Part shown: positions 46,067-57,400 of the stretch, piece by piece
Layout of the letters: every line of letters starts with the position of its first letter
Numbering within the stretch: the first letter of the stretch is position 1
Assembly (NCBI RefSeq): GCF_004337985.1
Contig: NC_043742.1
Coordinates: 1 to 64,000, forward strand
Length of the DNA: 64,000 nucleotides
Direction of reading: 5' to 3'
Source of the DNA: Pyricularia pennisetigena
Lineage: Eukaryota > Ascomycota > Sordariomycetes > Magnaporthales > Pyriculariaceae
The notes under the pieces: generated by a model
Databases searched by the model: none
Told to the model about the DNA's origin: nothing
Seen by the model: only the letters and a program-made list of their open reading frames with translations
Made by a program: the position numbers and the translations under genes

Positions 46067-46722
46067 TGTGAACATGGCTAGCGCAGAGCTTATTATATAA
46101 GCTACCCTGCATTATCTTATAACGGCTAGCACGGGCTAATTTTATTAGTCACCCTGCATCGAATAAATAAATAAATAACAAATAAAACGTATACGCGTTC
46201 ATACACACAAAGCTTTATATCTTACGTCTTTGTTCATAGTTTCAACAACAAAACAAATACGTTATATTTAATCTAGCTTAGTGGTATAATGCACGTACTA
46301 TAATCTATATCATATATACGTTGAAGTGCGTGGGTTCGAATCCCGTTGTGGTCGCAGATTTTCTGTGCATGCATAAGCACAATAGGCCGTTAGGCTCAAT
46401 GGGCCGTTAGGCTCAATAGGTCGGCAGGTTAGTCACATGAATAAGGCCAAATCATGTGACGTGACCCCGCATTCCGGACATCCGGATCGAAGATCTGCAC
46501 CTACGGATTCGAACACGTAATTCACAACTTAGCCTTAGAATCATCACCTTTATAACCTTCATCGATTCAACGATTCAACGAATCGATTGTGCAATAATAT
46601 ATCATCTCTATTACCCGCTAGCAGACGGTTATCTGCCATTTCAACGTTCCATCAGCCTTATACGTGATCCACTTTTCCCCGCGTTCAAGATTAAGCTTAT
46701 TCTATCTCGTAACCTCCTCACA
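46067..46722 (+). mobile_element. Solo LTR with embedded tRNA-like module (656 bp)
   Basis: Begins TGTGAACATGG and ends CCTCCTCACA, flanked by AATAC on both sides (46062-46066 and 46723-46727). It interrupts the RT of copia copy A. Contains the best-preserved tRNA-like module of the family (46265-46362). Strand is given by that module. Confidence 0.9.
46265..46362 (+). other. tRNA-like Pol III module in the solo LTR
   Basis: A box TAGCTTAGTGG (46274-46284) matches the consensus TRGCNNAGYGG exactly, and B box GGTTCGAATCC (46333-46343) matches exactly; they are 48 bases apart. A TTTT run follows at 46359-46362, a potential Pol III terminator. The upstream bases do not pair with TGGTCGC at the 3' side, so no acceptor stem forms and this is not a functional tRNA gene. 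It is tRNA-derived and may still recruit Pol III. Confidence 0.7.
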
Positions 46723-46727
46723 AATAC

Positions 46728-47505
46728 CCGTTAAATAACGTAATAAGTTTTTACCTGCCGTTAAATAAATCGTAATAACTTTTGTTAAAAAGCGTAAAAG
46801 CCACTAAACCGTAAAACTAATATCCGGGCGCGTTAATAGCATTAAATATATAAAGGTACCGATAATACACTGTAATGATTGAATTTTAACGTATTTACGG
46901 ATTTACCCCCATTATATTTTAGCATACCCGGTTATAAGGGAACAAATATGGGTTTGCAATTAATTAATCCAAACGTTGCTAATATTTCCTTTATATATTG
47001 ATTTTAATGGAACCAAAGTAGGCGTTAAGGCCTATCTTTTATAATTTAAACGCCTAAAAAATAGGTTGCAGGGCCCCTGATTTCCAACCCGTATACTTTA
47101 TGAAAACGGGTTTTTAAATCCTAAATATATTGCAATTTAGGACTTACCAGCAGTTAATCGTTTACAAAAGTAACGATAAAATATTTGGATTAAACGTTAT
47201 AAAAGATAGCGGGATTAGAGATTAATGGTTTAAAACCTTCTTTGAAAAATAGGGTTTTAAATTTGTTTTGCCATTTCTTTAGACCCTATTTTAAACCGTA
47301 TAACGCTTTTTCCAACTGTATAACCTGCAATTTTTTCGGATTATAACCCATTTCCACTAAAATTTTAGCGGTAATAGGGTTACAGATTTTGGCCCATTCG
47401 TTAAAGCCGTCTGGAATTTGCAAATATATATTTACGTCGGTAAGGTCACTATTTAAAAACGCACCGATAAAATCAATTTGTTCTATTTCCCAATTTTATG
47501 CATTA
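46728..47505 (-). pseudogene. Copia copy A reverse transcriptase, downstream half
   Basis: Minus-strand translation contains QIDFIGAFLNSDL (about 47480-47440), EKALYGLK (about 47315) and TFVNDYLLV (about 47170), typical copia RT blocks. It also contains a PATYFLGV-like segment near 47070. Stops interrupt it. The upstream half continues at 56358 beyond copy B. Confidence 0.75.
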
Positions 47506-47510
47506 GCTAT

Positions 47511-48068
47511 TGTTAATTTTATGCGTTATTGAGCATATTATGGGTCCACTTCTATTTGTGTATAAGCCATAATAGATAGTGCCGAAATGGGGCTGCTGGG
47601 GCTGTTGGATCTTCTATTATATTTTGTGTATATTGCAGGAATTGCGATTTAAAATCAGTAAATGGGGTTTCACCCTGTACCGGGTTTAATACCCACCCTG
47701 CACTTACAAATCAGCTACCCTATACCGGGCTAAAATTTTCACCAAATTAGCAAATTAGTGCGAACCTAAAAATGGTTTGTATGGAAATAAGGATGTTTTT
47801 TTAACAACGCACATAAAATAATTTTTCGGAAAATCGTATGCGGTACCGGAACCCTTTACGGGGTGCGGACCCCCATTTCGATGTCGGTAAGTATATAAGA
47901 GAAATAAAACAAAGTTTCCCCCACTAATAAATCAAATTTATGAATCCTAAATTTAGTGAATAATATAATGCATTTAAATTTTATAATTACAGGTTTTACA
48001 ACGCAATTAGCACCACGCCGCACCTAATTTAATGTTTTAACCCCTGTTAGCAACCCATATTGCTAACA
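47511..48068 (+). repeat. 5' LTR of copia copy B
   Basis: TGTTAATTTTATGCG to ATATTGCTAACA. The sequence right after it (AATCATAAACCCGG) is shared in decayed form with copy A (AATTATAAGCCCG) and would hold the primer-binding site, though no matching tRNA could be named. Confidence 0.88.
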
Positions 48069-48842
48069 AATCATAAACCCGGAGAGGTTTTAGTTTGTGT
48101 ATTAAAATATATTTTGCATCGCTGGAAAACCTGGAATTTAAGCTTTATTTTGGTTATTGTCACATTTTCACAGCACGTATATTAACGAAAATATTGCTGT
48201 TTTTGTACGAGATTGTTAGTTTTAAACGCTTATTCAGCACCTACGCCCCTGTATTTACTGTGGGGATCGCTAAAAATTAGCGTTCGATTTAGGCCTTTTC
48301 AAATACTGCAGCGATCGCTTATATTGCAAATCCAAAACTTTTGGTGTGGTTTTTGTAGATCGTGCACGCCATTGTGAGTAGTTTGAATTTTTAATAGGGT
48401 TTACGTTAGCGCATTAGGGCCAAAAACACCTATATTTGTTCGCTAATAACCCATTAAATCCTAATACGTTTAACAGGGTTTACAATAACCCATAAACCCA
48501 TTAATGGAATTACGTTAGTGGTTAATTTACCCTGTACGATACCCTGCAATCCACCCTACACCCACTTGACGAATTAAATTTGTTACGTGCACTTAAATTG
48601 GTATAAATATTAGGGCACCCATTAATTGCGGATTTTAGGGATTCCAACCCTATATTTCTGTGGATTTTAACCATTGAAAATAGGAGTAAACCCTGTAATT
48701 GACAATTACACGCCTATACCCGTTAAAAGGCAAACGGTGTAACAAATCCTAGATTAAATAAGGTAGTTACCTCTAAACAATTGGGTTAATTAATTATAAT
48801 TATAAATTAGCGAATTGCAATTATAATTTAAATTACCCTATA

Positions 48843-49740
48843 ATGGAAAACAACTTTATATCGGGCCTTCCAAGCCCAATTCCAACAAATAGGGGGCCTA
48901 AACCCAGTTTAAACGAAGTTTTAATCGCTAAATTACAGGCCCAAAAGCTGCAATTAAAAGCGTTAACTACGCAAATAAATTAATTTCAAAAGATAATTTA
49001 ACAATTAACTGTCTTATTAACTCTAGAAATCGGTAATTCCACTAATATTAAGGGTAATTGGGAAAATAAACCCGTTCCCGCACCCTTCAATCCACCCGAT
49101 AACCTAATTTTAAATAACGGGATAGGTAAAAAATTAATGAAACGGGTATTTTCTTTCCTCGAAAATTATAAATTAGTAGGGGTTAACAATTACGATTTAA
49201 AGAAACAGGCGTTAAGAATACAGTTAAGGTCTATAAAAGCAGCGGAATTTATTTCCAACCTTAAAACTGGCTATACCCTACCGGAACACGAACAATTAGA
49301 TCTATTATTGTTTATAAAAAACAGTTTAACCAAAAAACCTTTAAAATCCATTGCATGGCATTCCAACCCCGTAACGGCTTATAAAACCATGGAAAATAGC
49401 TATTCCGTTGCACCCGAAACTAGTCTAAATTCATTATATCGTGAATTGCACGCCAAAACCTTTCGAAATTTAAAACATTAATACCTAAATTTAACAGCCG
49501 TTTTAATTTACTGGTACTTAAATTAGCGAATACCAACGTGCAAATTAACCCCGCAAACGAGCGAAATTAATATTTACGGGCTCTGGAGGGGATATTCCCT
49601 ATTTGGACCGAACGCCAACGCAATACCCAACGGGCCCTACAGGTAATAGGCCAAAATTCGGAAAAGTTAAATTTGCAATACTTTATAGCGGACTTTATAT
49701 CCGAAAATTTGATTTCAGGTTTTACAACGGTTAAAACAGC
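48843..49740 (+). pseudogene. Copia copy B Gag region
   Basis: Starts MENNFISGLPSP at 48843. Its longest open piece is 49137-49481 (114 codons) with the helical, charged character of Gag (for example LRIQLRSIKAAEFI). A stop ends it at 49479 and RIP-type stops follow. A lysine-rich tail near 49740-49800 may be the nucleocapsid end; no CCHC knuckle is readable. Copy A has the equivalent region at about 60250-59340 on the minus strand, its start codon changed to ATA. Confidence 0.6.
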
Positions 49741-50013
49741 TAATTAAAGGTTTAAAGGCAGAAAATCGGGTAAAAAAACGCTAGCAAAGGCGCTAAAAAG
49801 TAAAATAATGGGCAGGAAACCACCTTTAAATCACGAAAAAAGGGTAATAAAAACTTTAATTCGGATTCTGTTTTTGTACAAAATATTCAGTCCTCCAATT
49901 CCAGCTAATTAACCGCTAAAACGTCAATAATTTTTATGGATTTCGAATTATTTACGGGTTCAATTCACGGTGACGTTAACGAAGGCGCAGCGTATAATAC
50001 CCCGGAATAAAAG

Positions 50014-50579
50014 GTGAATTCCGCTATTAGCGGAATTATAAAATTACGTTCGGATTCGGATTCGGAAATCAATACCGGTAAAACGTTAAAACCACAGGTT
50101 TTAACAGTTAATTTTAAAGCTAAAACGAAGCTTGGACGCGGCGTAAAAAGGACCCCTAAACTTTGGAAGCTAGGTTACCCTATTTTGTACGATATAGGTA
50201 ACACGCACTATATTTTTGCAAATAAATAATTTTTTACCGATTATACCCCCGGTTTTACAGTCGAAATCGGTATATGAAATGGCCCTATTAAACTTATAAA
50301 CAGCGGAATTGTAAAAATATAGGTCCGTTACGGCTAAAAAGCTGACGAATTTAGAAAGGCTACGTTAAATAACGTTTTATATATCCCTTCGTTTGGAATA
50401 AATGTCGTTAATGGTTTAATACATTATAATATAGGGGGCGTATTATTAAAAAATACCTTGTACGATAAAGATCGCAAGGCGAGGGGACGTTTTAATAGCG
50501 TTAAATATTCGTTTTGTTTAAAGGTTAAAAGGTGCGATATCCTTATTCAAAATAACGTTATTTTGAATTACGCCTAAAT
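50014..50579 (+). pseudogene. Copia copy B protease region
   Basis: Contains YPILYDIGNTHYIFANK (about 50173-50228), the copia aspartic protease active site with DTG changed to DIG by a C-to-T transition. Downstream, LNNVLYIPSFGINVVNGL (about 50370-50420) is the typical protease C-terminal block. Copy A keeps DTGN at the equivalent place. Confidence 0.75.
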
Positions 50580-50607
50580 AATAGGTAGATATAATACCGT
50601 TTTTAGC

Positions 50608-50871
50608 ATGGCTTTACAGGGGGTTATAAAGGGTTACGCAGCCCCGTTGGAAATAAAATTAAATAATATAAACCCTAAAGGGGATTATAAAATTTACATC
50701 GATTCGGAACCGGAAAGAAATACGGTAACGGAAAAGCTAAATCCCAAACGAAATACGGAAATAGCCGTAAATTCACCTATAACGCAAAAGTTTAGCGGTA
50801 AAAACCCTGAAAATCCACGTAAAATTGGGCCCCGTAAACCCGGTACACCGTTAGGTAACCCTTTTATATAA
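50608..50871 (+). pseudogene. Copia copy B linker between protease and integrase
   Basis: 87-codon open stretch rich in Lys, Pro and Asn with no recognisable domain. In copy A the same region appears on the minus strand near 58430-58200. Confidence 0.45.
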
Positions 50872-51039
50872 CCTAATATAAAAGGGATTATTTCCGAAAA
50901 AAAGGGGTTTCCTATATAAAAAATCCGTTGTGAAAACCTTTTTTATTATCAGATTTAAAGCAGGGATTTGTAAATTACCTTTTCTTAAGGCTAAAACGAA
51001 TTACGGACGGTTAATTAACCCCTAAAAACAACGGAATTA

Positions 51040-52397
51040 CAAGTAATCGTGACGAAATCCAGGCCCTAAAAACCCTGTTATGGCACAGGCGTTTAGGGTA
51101 TATAAGGTTATTATTGCTAAAAAAAACCGTTAAAATCATAAAAGGTTTACCTAATTTCGATAAAATTAGGGCAATTACCTGTATTATTTGCGTTAAAACC
51201 ATTTCTACTTGGCGTACAAATAAAGTCGCACTTCTTACACCCCTTAATATTTTCGATTTTATAAACGGTAATACAGTGACCTTTAAACCAAATCTTTACA
51301 ATAAAAAGCCCGTATTTCCGTTATTAGTGGACCGAAAATTACGTTTTCGGTGGTTAATCCTATGAAAAAATAAAACCGGATTTACGGTTTTAATGGTTAT
51401 TAAAAGCTTTTTTAGGGTTTTAAAAGCTATATACGGGCGTTACCCCCTGAATTTTCACTTCGATGGGGGGCACGAGGTAAATATAAACCTTTAAAATTGG
51501 CTTGTAAGTAAAAATATTAATTTAAGCATTTTAAATCCCTATAACCACGGCCAAAACGGATTAACGGAACGGCCCGTTAGGGTTATTTTGGATAAGTTTC
51601 GGTTTACTATTATAACGGCGGGCCTACCACTATATTTATAATATTATTTATCACCTATCGTGGTTAATTTAATTAACCGTTCAGCGGTAATTAATAGGGA
51701 TTTAATATTTTACGAGGAATTTTGTTCCGAATTCTAACCTGGATTACCGTACAAACCCAATTTAGGGCATTTTTGGGTTATTAGTATTATATACCAGGTT
51801 ATTATACCGTTGGAAAAACGCCAAAAACTTAATAAATTGGTTCCCCGCACCGAAACGGTAAAATTCTTAACCCATTTATCAAATTCTACAGCGTTGGTTT
51901 ACGCACCCGCTAAACGGGCCGTATATAAAACCTTTTCCGTAAAAATTATAAAGGGTATAACCGCTGAAAATTTGGCTAATCCAGGGGAAAAGCTACAGAT
52001 TTCAGAGGGGGAAAAAACAAATTTAAAAGGGTATTCTAATACTGAACCTGAAAACGAAATCAACAGCGTTCCAGCGGATAATTATCCCTTAAAAAACCCT
52101 GAAAATACAGGCCATTTACCGCCTGTTACAGAGCATTTACCACCCGTTACAGGGTATTTAAACCCTGAAAATACAGTGCCCGCCAGGGCTGTACAGCCTA
52201 CCATTCGCCCCCCAGAACCTATAACGGTAGCGGTTCCTAATACAGTACCTAAAATAACGGAAATTCCGGTGTTTTCAGCACCTAAAATACAAAATATGGA
52301 GTTAAATTCACAGTTCGAAAACACAGATTTAATGGAAATAAATTACGTGTATTATTTTTGTTTTCAAACGAAAAAGAAAATAAAAAAACCCCACTAA
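51040..52397 (+). pseudogene. Copia copy B integrase
   Basis: The zinc-binding part starts LLWHRRLGYIRLLLL (about 51077) with CIICVKT (about 51182). The catalytic core includes FHFDGGHEV (about 51456) and NHGQNGLTERPVRVILD (about 51541-51592), the N/QNG-x2-ER signature of copia integrases. The open piece 51810-52397 (195 codons) is the proline-rich C-terminal extension preceding RT. Several stops interrupt the core. Confidence 0.78.
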
Positions 52398-52399
52398 AA

Positions 52400-53075
52400 A
52401 CGGTAAACCAAATAGCTACCAACAGGCCTTAAATAACCCTGAAAATGCTGAATGGTTAACTGCTTTAACGTTTAAATTCGATTAAATCGTTCCTGCAAAA
52501 CCTTTCCGTTTTATCCCTAAAATTAAAATGCCTACAGGCCGTAAACTCGGTTTTACCCGGCCGGTATTTAAATAAAAAAAAGATGAAAATAAAAAACCTA
52601 TAAAATACAAAATTAGGCTTATTATTAGGGAATTTTTACAGATCGAAGGGCTAAATTATATCGAAACTTTTGCTAAGACTAATATACCACCTACCTGGCG
52701 TATACTTTTAGCTATAGCTAATGCACAAAATTGGGAAATAAAACAAATCGATTTTATCGGTGCGTTTTTAAATAACAACCTTACCGCCGTAAATATATAT
52801 TTGCAAATTCCAAACGGTTTTAACGAATAGGCCAAAATTTATACCCCTACCACAGCTAAGATTTTAGTGGAAATGGGTTATAATCCGAAAAAATTGCAGG
52901 TTATACAATTGGAAAAGGCGCTATACGGTTTAAAACAGGGTCCAAAAAAATGGTAAAACAAACTTAAAACCCTATTTTTTAAAAAAGGTTTTAAACCATT
53001 AATCTCTAATCCCGTTGTCTTTTATAACGTTAAATCCAAATATTTTATCGTTACCTTCATAAACGACTACCTGCT
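52400..53075 (+). pseudogene. Copia copy B reverse transcriptase, upstream part
   Basis: Contains FRFIPKIKMPTGRKLGF, IKQIDFIGAFLNNNL (about 52740-52785), EKALYGLKQGP (about 52912-52945) and VTFINDYLLI (about 53052-53080), the order of copia RT blocks. The solo LTR at 53081 interrupts it, and translation resumes after 53706 with GPKLQYIQDLKARFN. Confidence 0.8.
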
Positions 53076-53080
53076 AATAG

Positions 53081-53701
53081 TGTGAGGAGGTTACGAGATA
53101 GAATAAGCTTAATCTTGAACGCGGGGAAAAGTGGATCACGTATAAGGCTGATGGAACGTTGGAATGGCAGATAACCGTTTGCTAGCGGGTAATAGAGATA
53201 ATATATTATTGTTGCACAATTGATTCGTTGAATCGTTTAATCGATGAAGGTGATAAATCTAAGGCTAAGTTGTGAATTACGTGTTCGAATCCGTAGGTGC
53301 AGATTTTCGATCCGGATGTCCGGAATGCGGGGTTACGTCACATGATTTGTGCCTTATTCATGTGACTAACCTGTCGACCTATTGAGCTTAACGGCCCATT
53401 GAGCCTAACGGCCCATTAAGCCTAACGGCCTATTGTGCTTATGCATGCACAGACAATTTGCGACCACAACGGAATTCGAACCCACGCACAACAACGTATA
53501 TATAATATAGATTATGGTACGTGCATTATACCACTAAGCTAGATTAAATATAACGTATTTGTTTTGCTATTGAAACTGTGAACAAAGACGTGATATATAA
53601 AGCTTTGTGTGTATAAACCCGTATACGTTTAATTTGTTATTTATTTATTTATTCGATACAGGGTAGCTAATATAATTAGCCCTGCGCTAGCCATGTTCAC
53701 A
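53081..53701 (-). mobile_element. Solo LTR with embedded tRNA-like module (621 bp)
   Basis: Begins TGTGAGGAGG and ends ATGTTCACA, flanked by AATAG on both sides (53076-53080 and 53702-53706). The tRNA-like module is on the minus strand (about 53545-53460) with A box TAGCTTAGTGG intact and the B box carrying one substitution. It also holds three tandem copies of an 18-bp unit containing AGCCTAACGGCCCATT (about 53384-53440), fewer in the other two LTRs. Confidence 0.92.
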
Positions 53702-53706
53702 AATAG

Positions 53707-55080
53707 GTCCTAAATTGCAATATATTCAGGATTTAAAAGCCCGTTTTAATAAAATATACGCGCTGGAAAGTAAGGGCCCTGCAACCTATTTTTCAAACGT
53801 CTAAATTATAAAAGATAAACCTAAACGCCCATTTTGGCTCCATTAAAGTCAATATATAAAAGAAACGTTAACAACGTTCGGATTGACTGATTGCAAACGT
53901 ATAATTGTTCCCTTATAACCGGGTGTGTTAAAAGATAGCGGGGGTAAGCCCGTAAATGCGCTGGAAATCAAATTAATATGACGTATTATCGGCATTTTAA
54001 TATATTTAATGTTATTAACGCGCCCGGATATCGGTTTTACGGTTTAATAGCTTTTACGTTTTTTAACAAAAACTATTATTATTTATTTAACGGTAGTTAA
54101 AAGTTTATTACGTTATTTAACGGGTATCAAATCTTTATTTGTTTGTTACGGAAATAAAATACTTAAAGCTGAATTACCACCCAATTTATTAATAAGGGGT
54201 TTTAAAGGTTTAAAATTACTGGGTTTTAGTGATAGCAATTTTACCGGGGCTAAAGAAAATTTAAAAATCCATTTACGGATATTTGTATACCCTATTTAAA
54301 GGTTTTATAACGTGGAAATGCAAAAAAGCTAATATTATATGTTAATTATATGCGTTATTTAGCATGTAATGGGTTCACTTTTATTTGTATATAACCCACA
54401 ATAGATAGTGCCGAAGTGGGGCTGTTAAGGTTGGTAGATTTTCGATTATATTTTATATGTTGTAGAAATTGCGATTTAAAATTAGCGAATGGGGTTTCAC
54501 CCTATACCGGGTTTAATACCCACCCTGCACTTACGAGTCAGCTACCCTGTACCGGGTTAAAATTTTCACCAAGTTAGCAAATTAGTGCGATCCCAGAAAT
54601 AGTTTGTATGGAAATAAGGGTGTTTTTTCAATAACGCATACAAAATAATTTTTCGGAAAATCGTGTGCGGCACCGGAACCTTTTACGGGGTGCGGACCCC
54701 CACTTCGATATCGGAAAATATGTAAGGGAAATAAAACAAAATTTCCCCCACCAATAAATCAAATCTATTAATCCCAAATTTAGTGAATAATATAATGTAT
54801 TTAAACCCTATAATTACAGGCTTTTACAACGCAATTAGCAACACGCCGCACCTAGGCTAATGCTTAAACCCCTGTTAGCAACCCATATTGCTAACATTAT
54901 AGTTTTAAACATTCCAGATACCGAAACCAATGTTTTAAGGGAAACCCTGCGTAAAGCATAATAATTTAAAAGCTTATTTATAAAAATAGGACTATTTATA
55001 AAAGGTTTTATTGCAATATTTGGAAATAACACAAGTTTTATAGCTAACGCATATAACCCTACGTACCACTAACGTATTAA
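53707..55080 (+). pseudogene. Copia copy B RT end and RNase H
   Basis: After the solo LTR the RT tail continues (IGPKLQYIQDLKARF). RNase H follows with LLGFSDSNFTGAKENLK (about 54210-54270) and TWKCKKANII at 54312-54339. It is then interrupted by the LTR at 54340-54896 and resumes with LNIPDTETNVLRETLRKA (about 54906-54960). Heavily stop-ridden. Confidence 0.72.
54340..54896 (+). mobile_element. Solo LTR of the copia family inside copy B
   Basis: TGTTAATTATATGCG to ATATTGCTAACA, 557 bp, flanked by TTATA on both sides (54335-54339 and 54897-54901). It is the product of a further family member that inserted in copy B and then recombined out. Confidence 0.92.
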
Positions 55081-55782
55081 ATATATGTTATTAAATTTTA
55101 TTACGTACGGGAATTAATTATAAAAAAATCAATAACTTCAAAATACCTGGAATCCAAACAAATACCCGCTAATGGCCTAACAAAACCCCTAACGCTTCCA
55201 ATTTATAAAATCTTTACAAAGTTTAAAGGGTTTAAACCCCTAAAAACTCAATTTCACCTGTTAAATTTCAAACATTATTTTATTAATTCGTTAATTAATT
55301 ACCTATTATATATCCTTTATTTGGAAATATTGGATTTTTGTTAGCCTAATACCGGCAGTATAACCCGAATTTACCCTATATAAATTAATTAATAAATAAT
55401 TTATACCAACCTTATACCAAAAGTTAAATTAAAATTGAAAAAGCTCAAATTTTGGGCGATTTACGCATTCGAAATACTTTATATAATATACCTAATTTGG
55501 ATTATTATCAACGAATAGCCAAATTCATGACCTGGTTTAACAGTTAATTCCGTGGGTTAATATTATATAAATCGGGGGTTCGAATCCGGGGGTTATTACA
55601 ATTTTAGGGGATTTTTTCAATTCGGGGGTTCGTCCATTTCGGGGGCTATCGGTCGGTATAAAAGGCTTAATTATCCAGGGGGCTTATATCCGGAATTCGA
55701 ATCGGGTTGGGACATAAAGGGGATTTTTTTTTAAGGTTTTGTTTTTATGTCCTTTTTTTTCCGACTTTATATAAGTAATAGC
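55081..55782. other. 3' untranslated internal region of copia copy B
   Basis: AT-rich sequence between the RNase H end and the polypurine tract. Mirrored in copy A at 44970-45600. No ORF recognised. Confidence 0.5.
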
Positions 55783-55793
55783 AAAAAAGGGGG
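55783..55793 (+). other. Polypurine tract of copia copy B
   Basis: AAAAAAGGGGG directly abuts the 3' LTR (TGTTAATT at 55794). Copy A has the matching tract on the minus strand at 44953-44969. Confidence 0.85.
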
Positions 55794-56352
55794 TGTTAAT
55801 TATATGCGTTATTTAGCATATAATCGGTCTATTTTTGTTTATATTTAAGCCACAATAAATAGTGCCGAAATAGGGCTGTTGGGGCTGTCGGATTTTCTAT
55901 TATATTTTGTATATATTGCAGGAATTGCGATTACAAATTAGTAAAAAGGGTCTCACCCTATACCGGGCTTAATACCCACCCTGCACTTACGAATTAGCTA
56001 CCCTGTACCGAGTTGAAATTTTCACCAAATTAACAAATTAATATGAACCTAAAAATGGTTTATATGGAAATAAGGGTGTTTTTTTAACAACGTATACAAA
56101 ATAATTTTTCGGAAAATCGTGTGCGGCACCGGAACCCTTTACGGGGTGCGGACCCCCACTTCGATGTCGGAAAATACATAAGGGAAATAAAGCAAAATCT
56201 CCCCCACCAATAAATTAAATCTATTAATCCCAGATTTAGTGAATAATATAATGTATTTAAACCCTATAATTACAGGCTTTTACAACGCAATTAGCAACAC
56301 GCCGCACCTAGGCTAGTGCTTAAACCCCTGTTAGTAACCCATATTGTTAACA
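55794..56352 (+). repeat. 3' LTR of copia copy B
   Basis: TGTTAATTATATGCG to ATATTGTTAACA, 559 bp, nearly the same length as the 5' LTR and differing from it mainly by transitions. Confidence 0.9.
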
Positions 56353-56357
56353 GTCAT

Positions 56358-57400
56358 AGCTAATAATATACGCCAGGTAGGTGGTATACTAGTGTTAGCA
56401 AAAGTTTCGATATAATTTAGGCCTTCGACCTGTAAAAAACCCCTAATAATAAACCTAATTTTATATTTTATAGGTTTATTATTTTCATCTTTTGTTAAAT
56501 TAAATACCGGCCGGGTAAAAACAAATTTACGGCCTGTAGGCATTTTAATTTTAGGGATAAAACGGAAGGTTCTTGCAGTAACGATTTGGTCGGATTTAAA
56601 CGTTAAAGCAGCTAACCATTTAGCATTTTTAGCGCTATTTAAGGCTTGTTGGTAGGTATTTGGTTCACCGTTTTTAGTGGGCTTTTTCTTCATTTTTTTG
56701 GTTTAAAAACAAAGATAATGCACGTAATTAATTTTTATTCGATTTGGGTTTTCGAACTGCGAATTTAACTCCATATTTTGTATTTTAAGTGCTGAAGACA
56801 CCGGAATTGCCGTTGTTTTAAATACTGGATTAGGTACCGCTACCGTTATAGGTTTTGGGGGGCGAACGGTAGGCTGTACAGGCTTGGCGGGCACTGTATT
56901 TTCAGGGTTTAAATATCTTGTAACGGGTGGTAATTGCCTTGTAACCGGTGGTAAATACCCTGTAATAGGTGGTAAATGCCCTATATTTTCAGGGTTTTTT
57001 AGGGGATAATTATCGGTTGGAACGCTGTTAATTTTGTATTCAAATTCAGAATTAAAATCCCCCTTTAAATTTGTATTTTCCCCCTTTGAGATTTGTAACG
57101 TTTCCCCTAAATTAGCCAAATTTTTAACGGTTATACCTTTGATTTTTTTACGGTAAAGGTTTTAAATATGGCCCGCTTAGCGGGTGCGTAAACCAACGCT
57201 GTAAAATTAATAAATGGGTTAACAATTTTACCGTTTCGGTGCGGGGAGCTAATTTATTAAATTTTTGGCGTTTTTCCAGCGGTATAATAGCCTGGTATAT
57301 AGTACCAATAAACCGAAAATATCTTAAACTGGGTTTATGCGTTAATCCAGGTTGGAATTCGGAATAAAATTCCTCGTAAAATGTCAAATCCCTATTAATT
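56358..57400 (-). pseudogene. Copia copy A integrase C-terminus and start of RT
   Basis: Open pieces 57387-57148 (containing EKRQKFNKLAPRTETVK), 57119-56703 (proline-rich extension) and 56693-56331 (FRFIPKIKMPTGRKFVF ... IPPTWRILLAM) match 51800-52700 of copy B. The RT is cut at the copy B insertion; the last residues of the 56331 ORF come from the LTR and are not part of the protein. Confidence 0.8.

Larger units (their letters stand above)
47511..56352 (+). mobile_element. Ty1/copia-like retrotransposon copy B, full length
   Basis: Flanked by GCTAT (47506-47510) and GTCAT (56353-56357), which derive from one GCCAT by one C-to-T change each. LTRs are 47511-48068 (558 bp) and 55794-56352 (559 bp); a polypurine tract AAAAAAGGGGG lies at 55783-55793. 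Internal order is Gag, protease, integrase, RT, RNase H. Two solo LTRs have since inserted (53081-53701 and 54340-54896). It sits in opposite orientation inside the RT of copy A. Confidence 0.92.

Noticed and set aside
46265..46362. Functional tRNA gene
   Set aside because: A and B boxes are perfect but no acceptor stem can form with the upstream bases, and the module lies inside a repeated LTR. Kept only as a tRNA-like module.
54835..55032. 65-codon minus-strand ORF
   Set aside because: It spans the solo LTR end and the RNase H relic of copia copy B in antisense, so it is a chance ORF across a junction.
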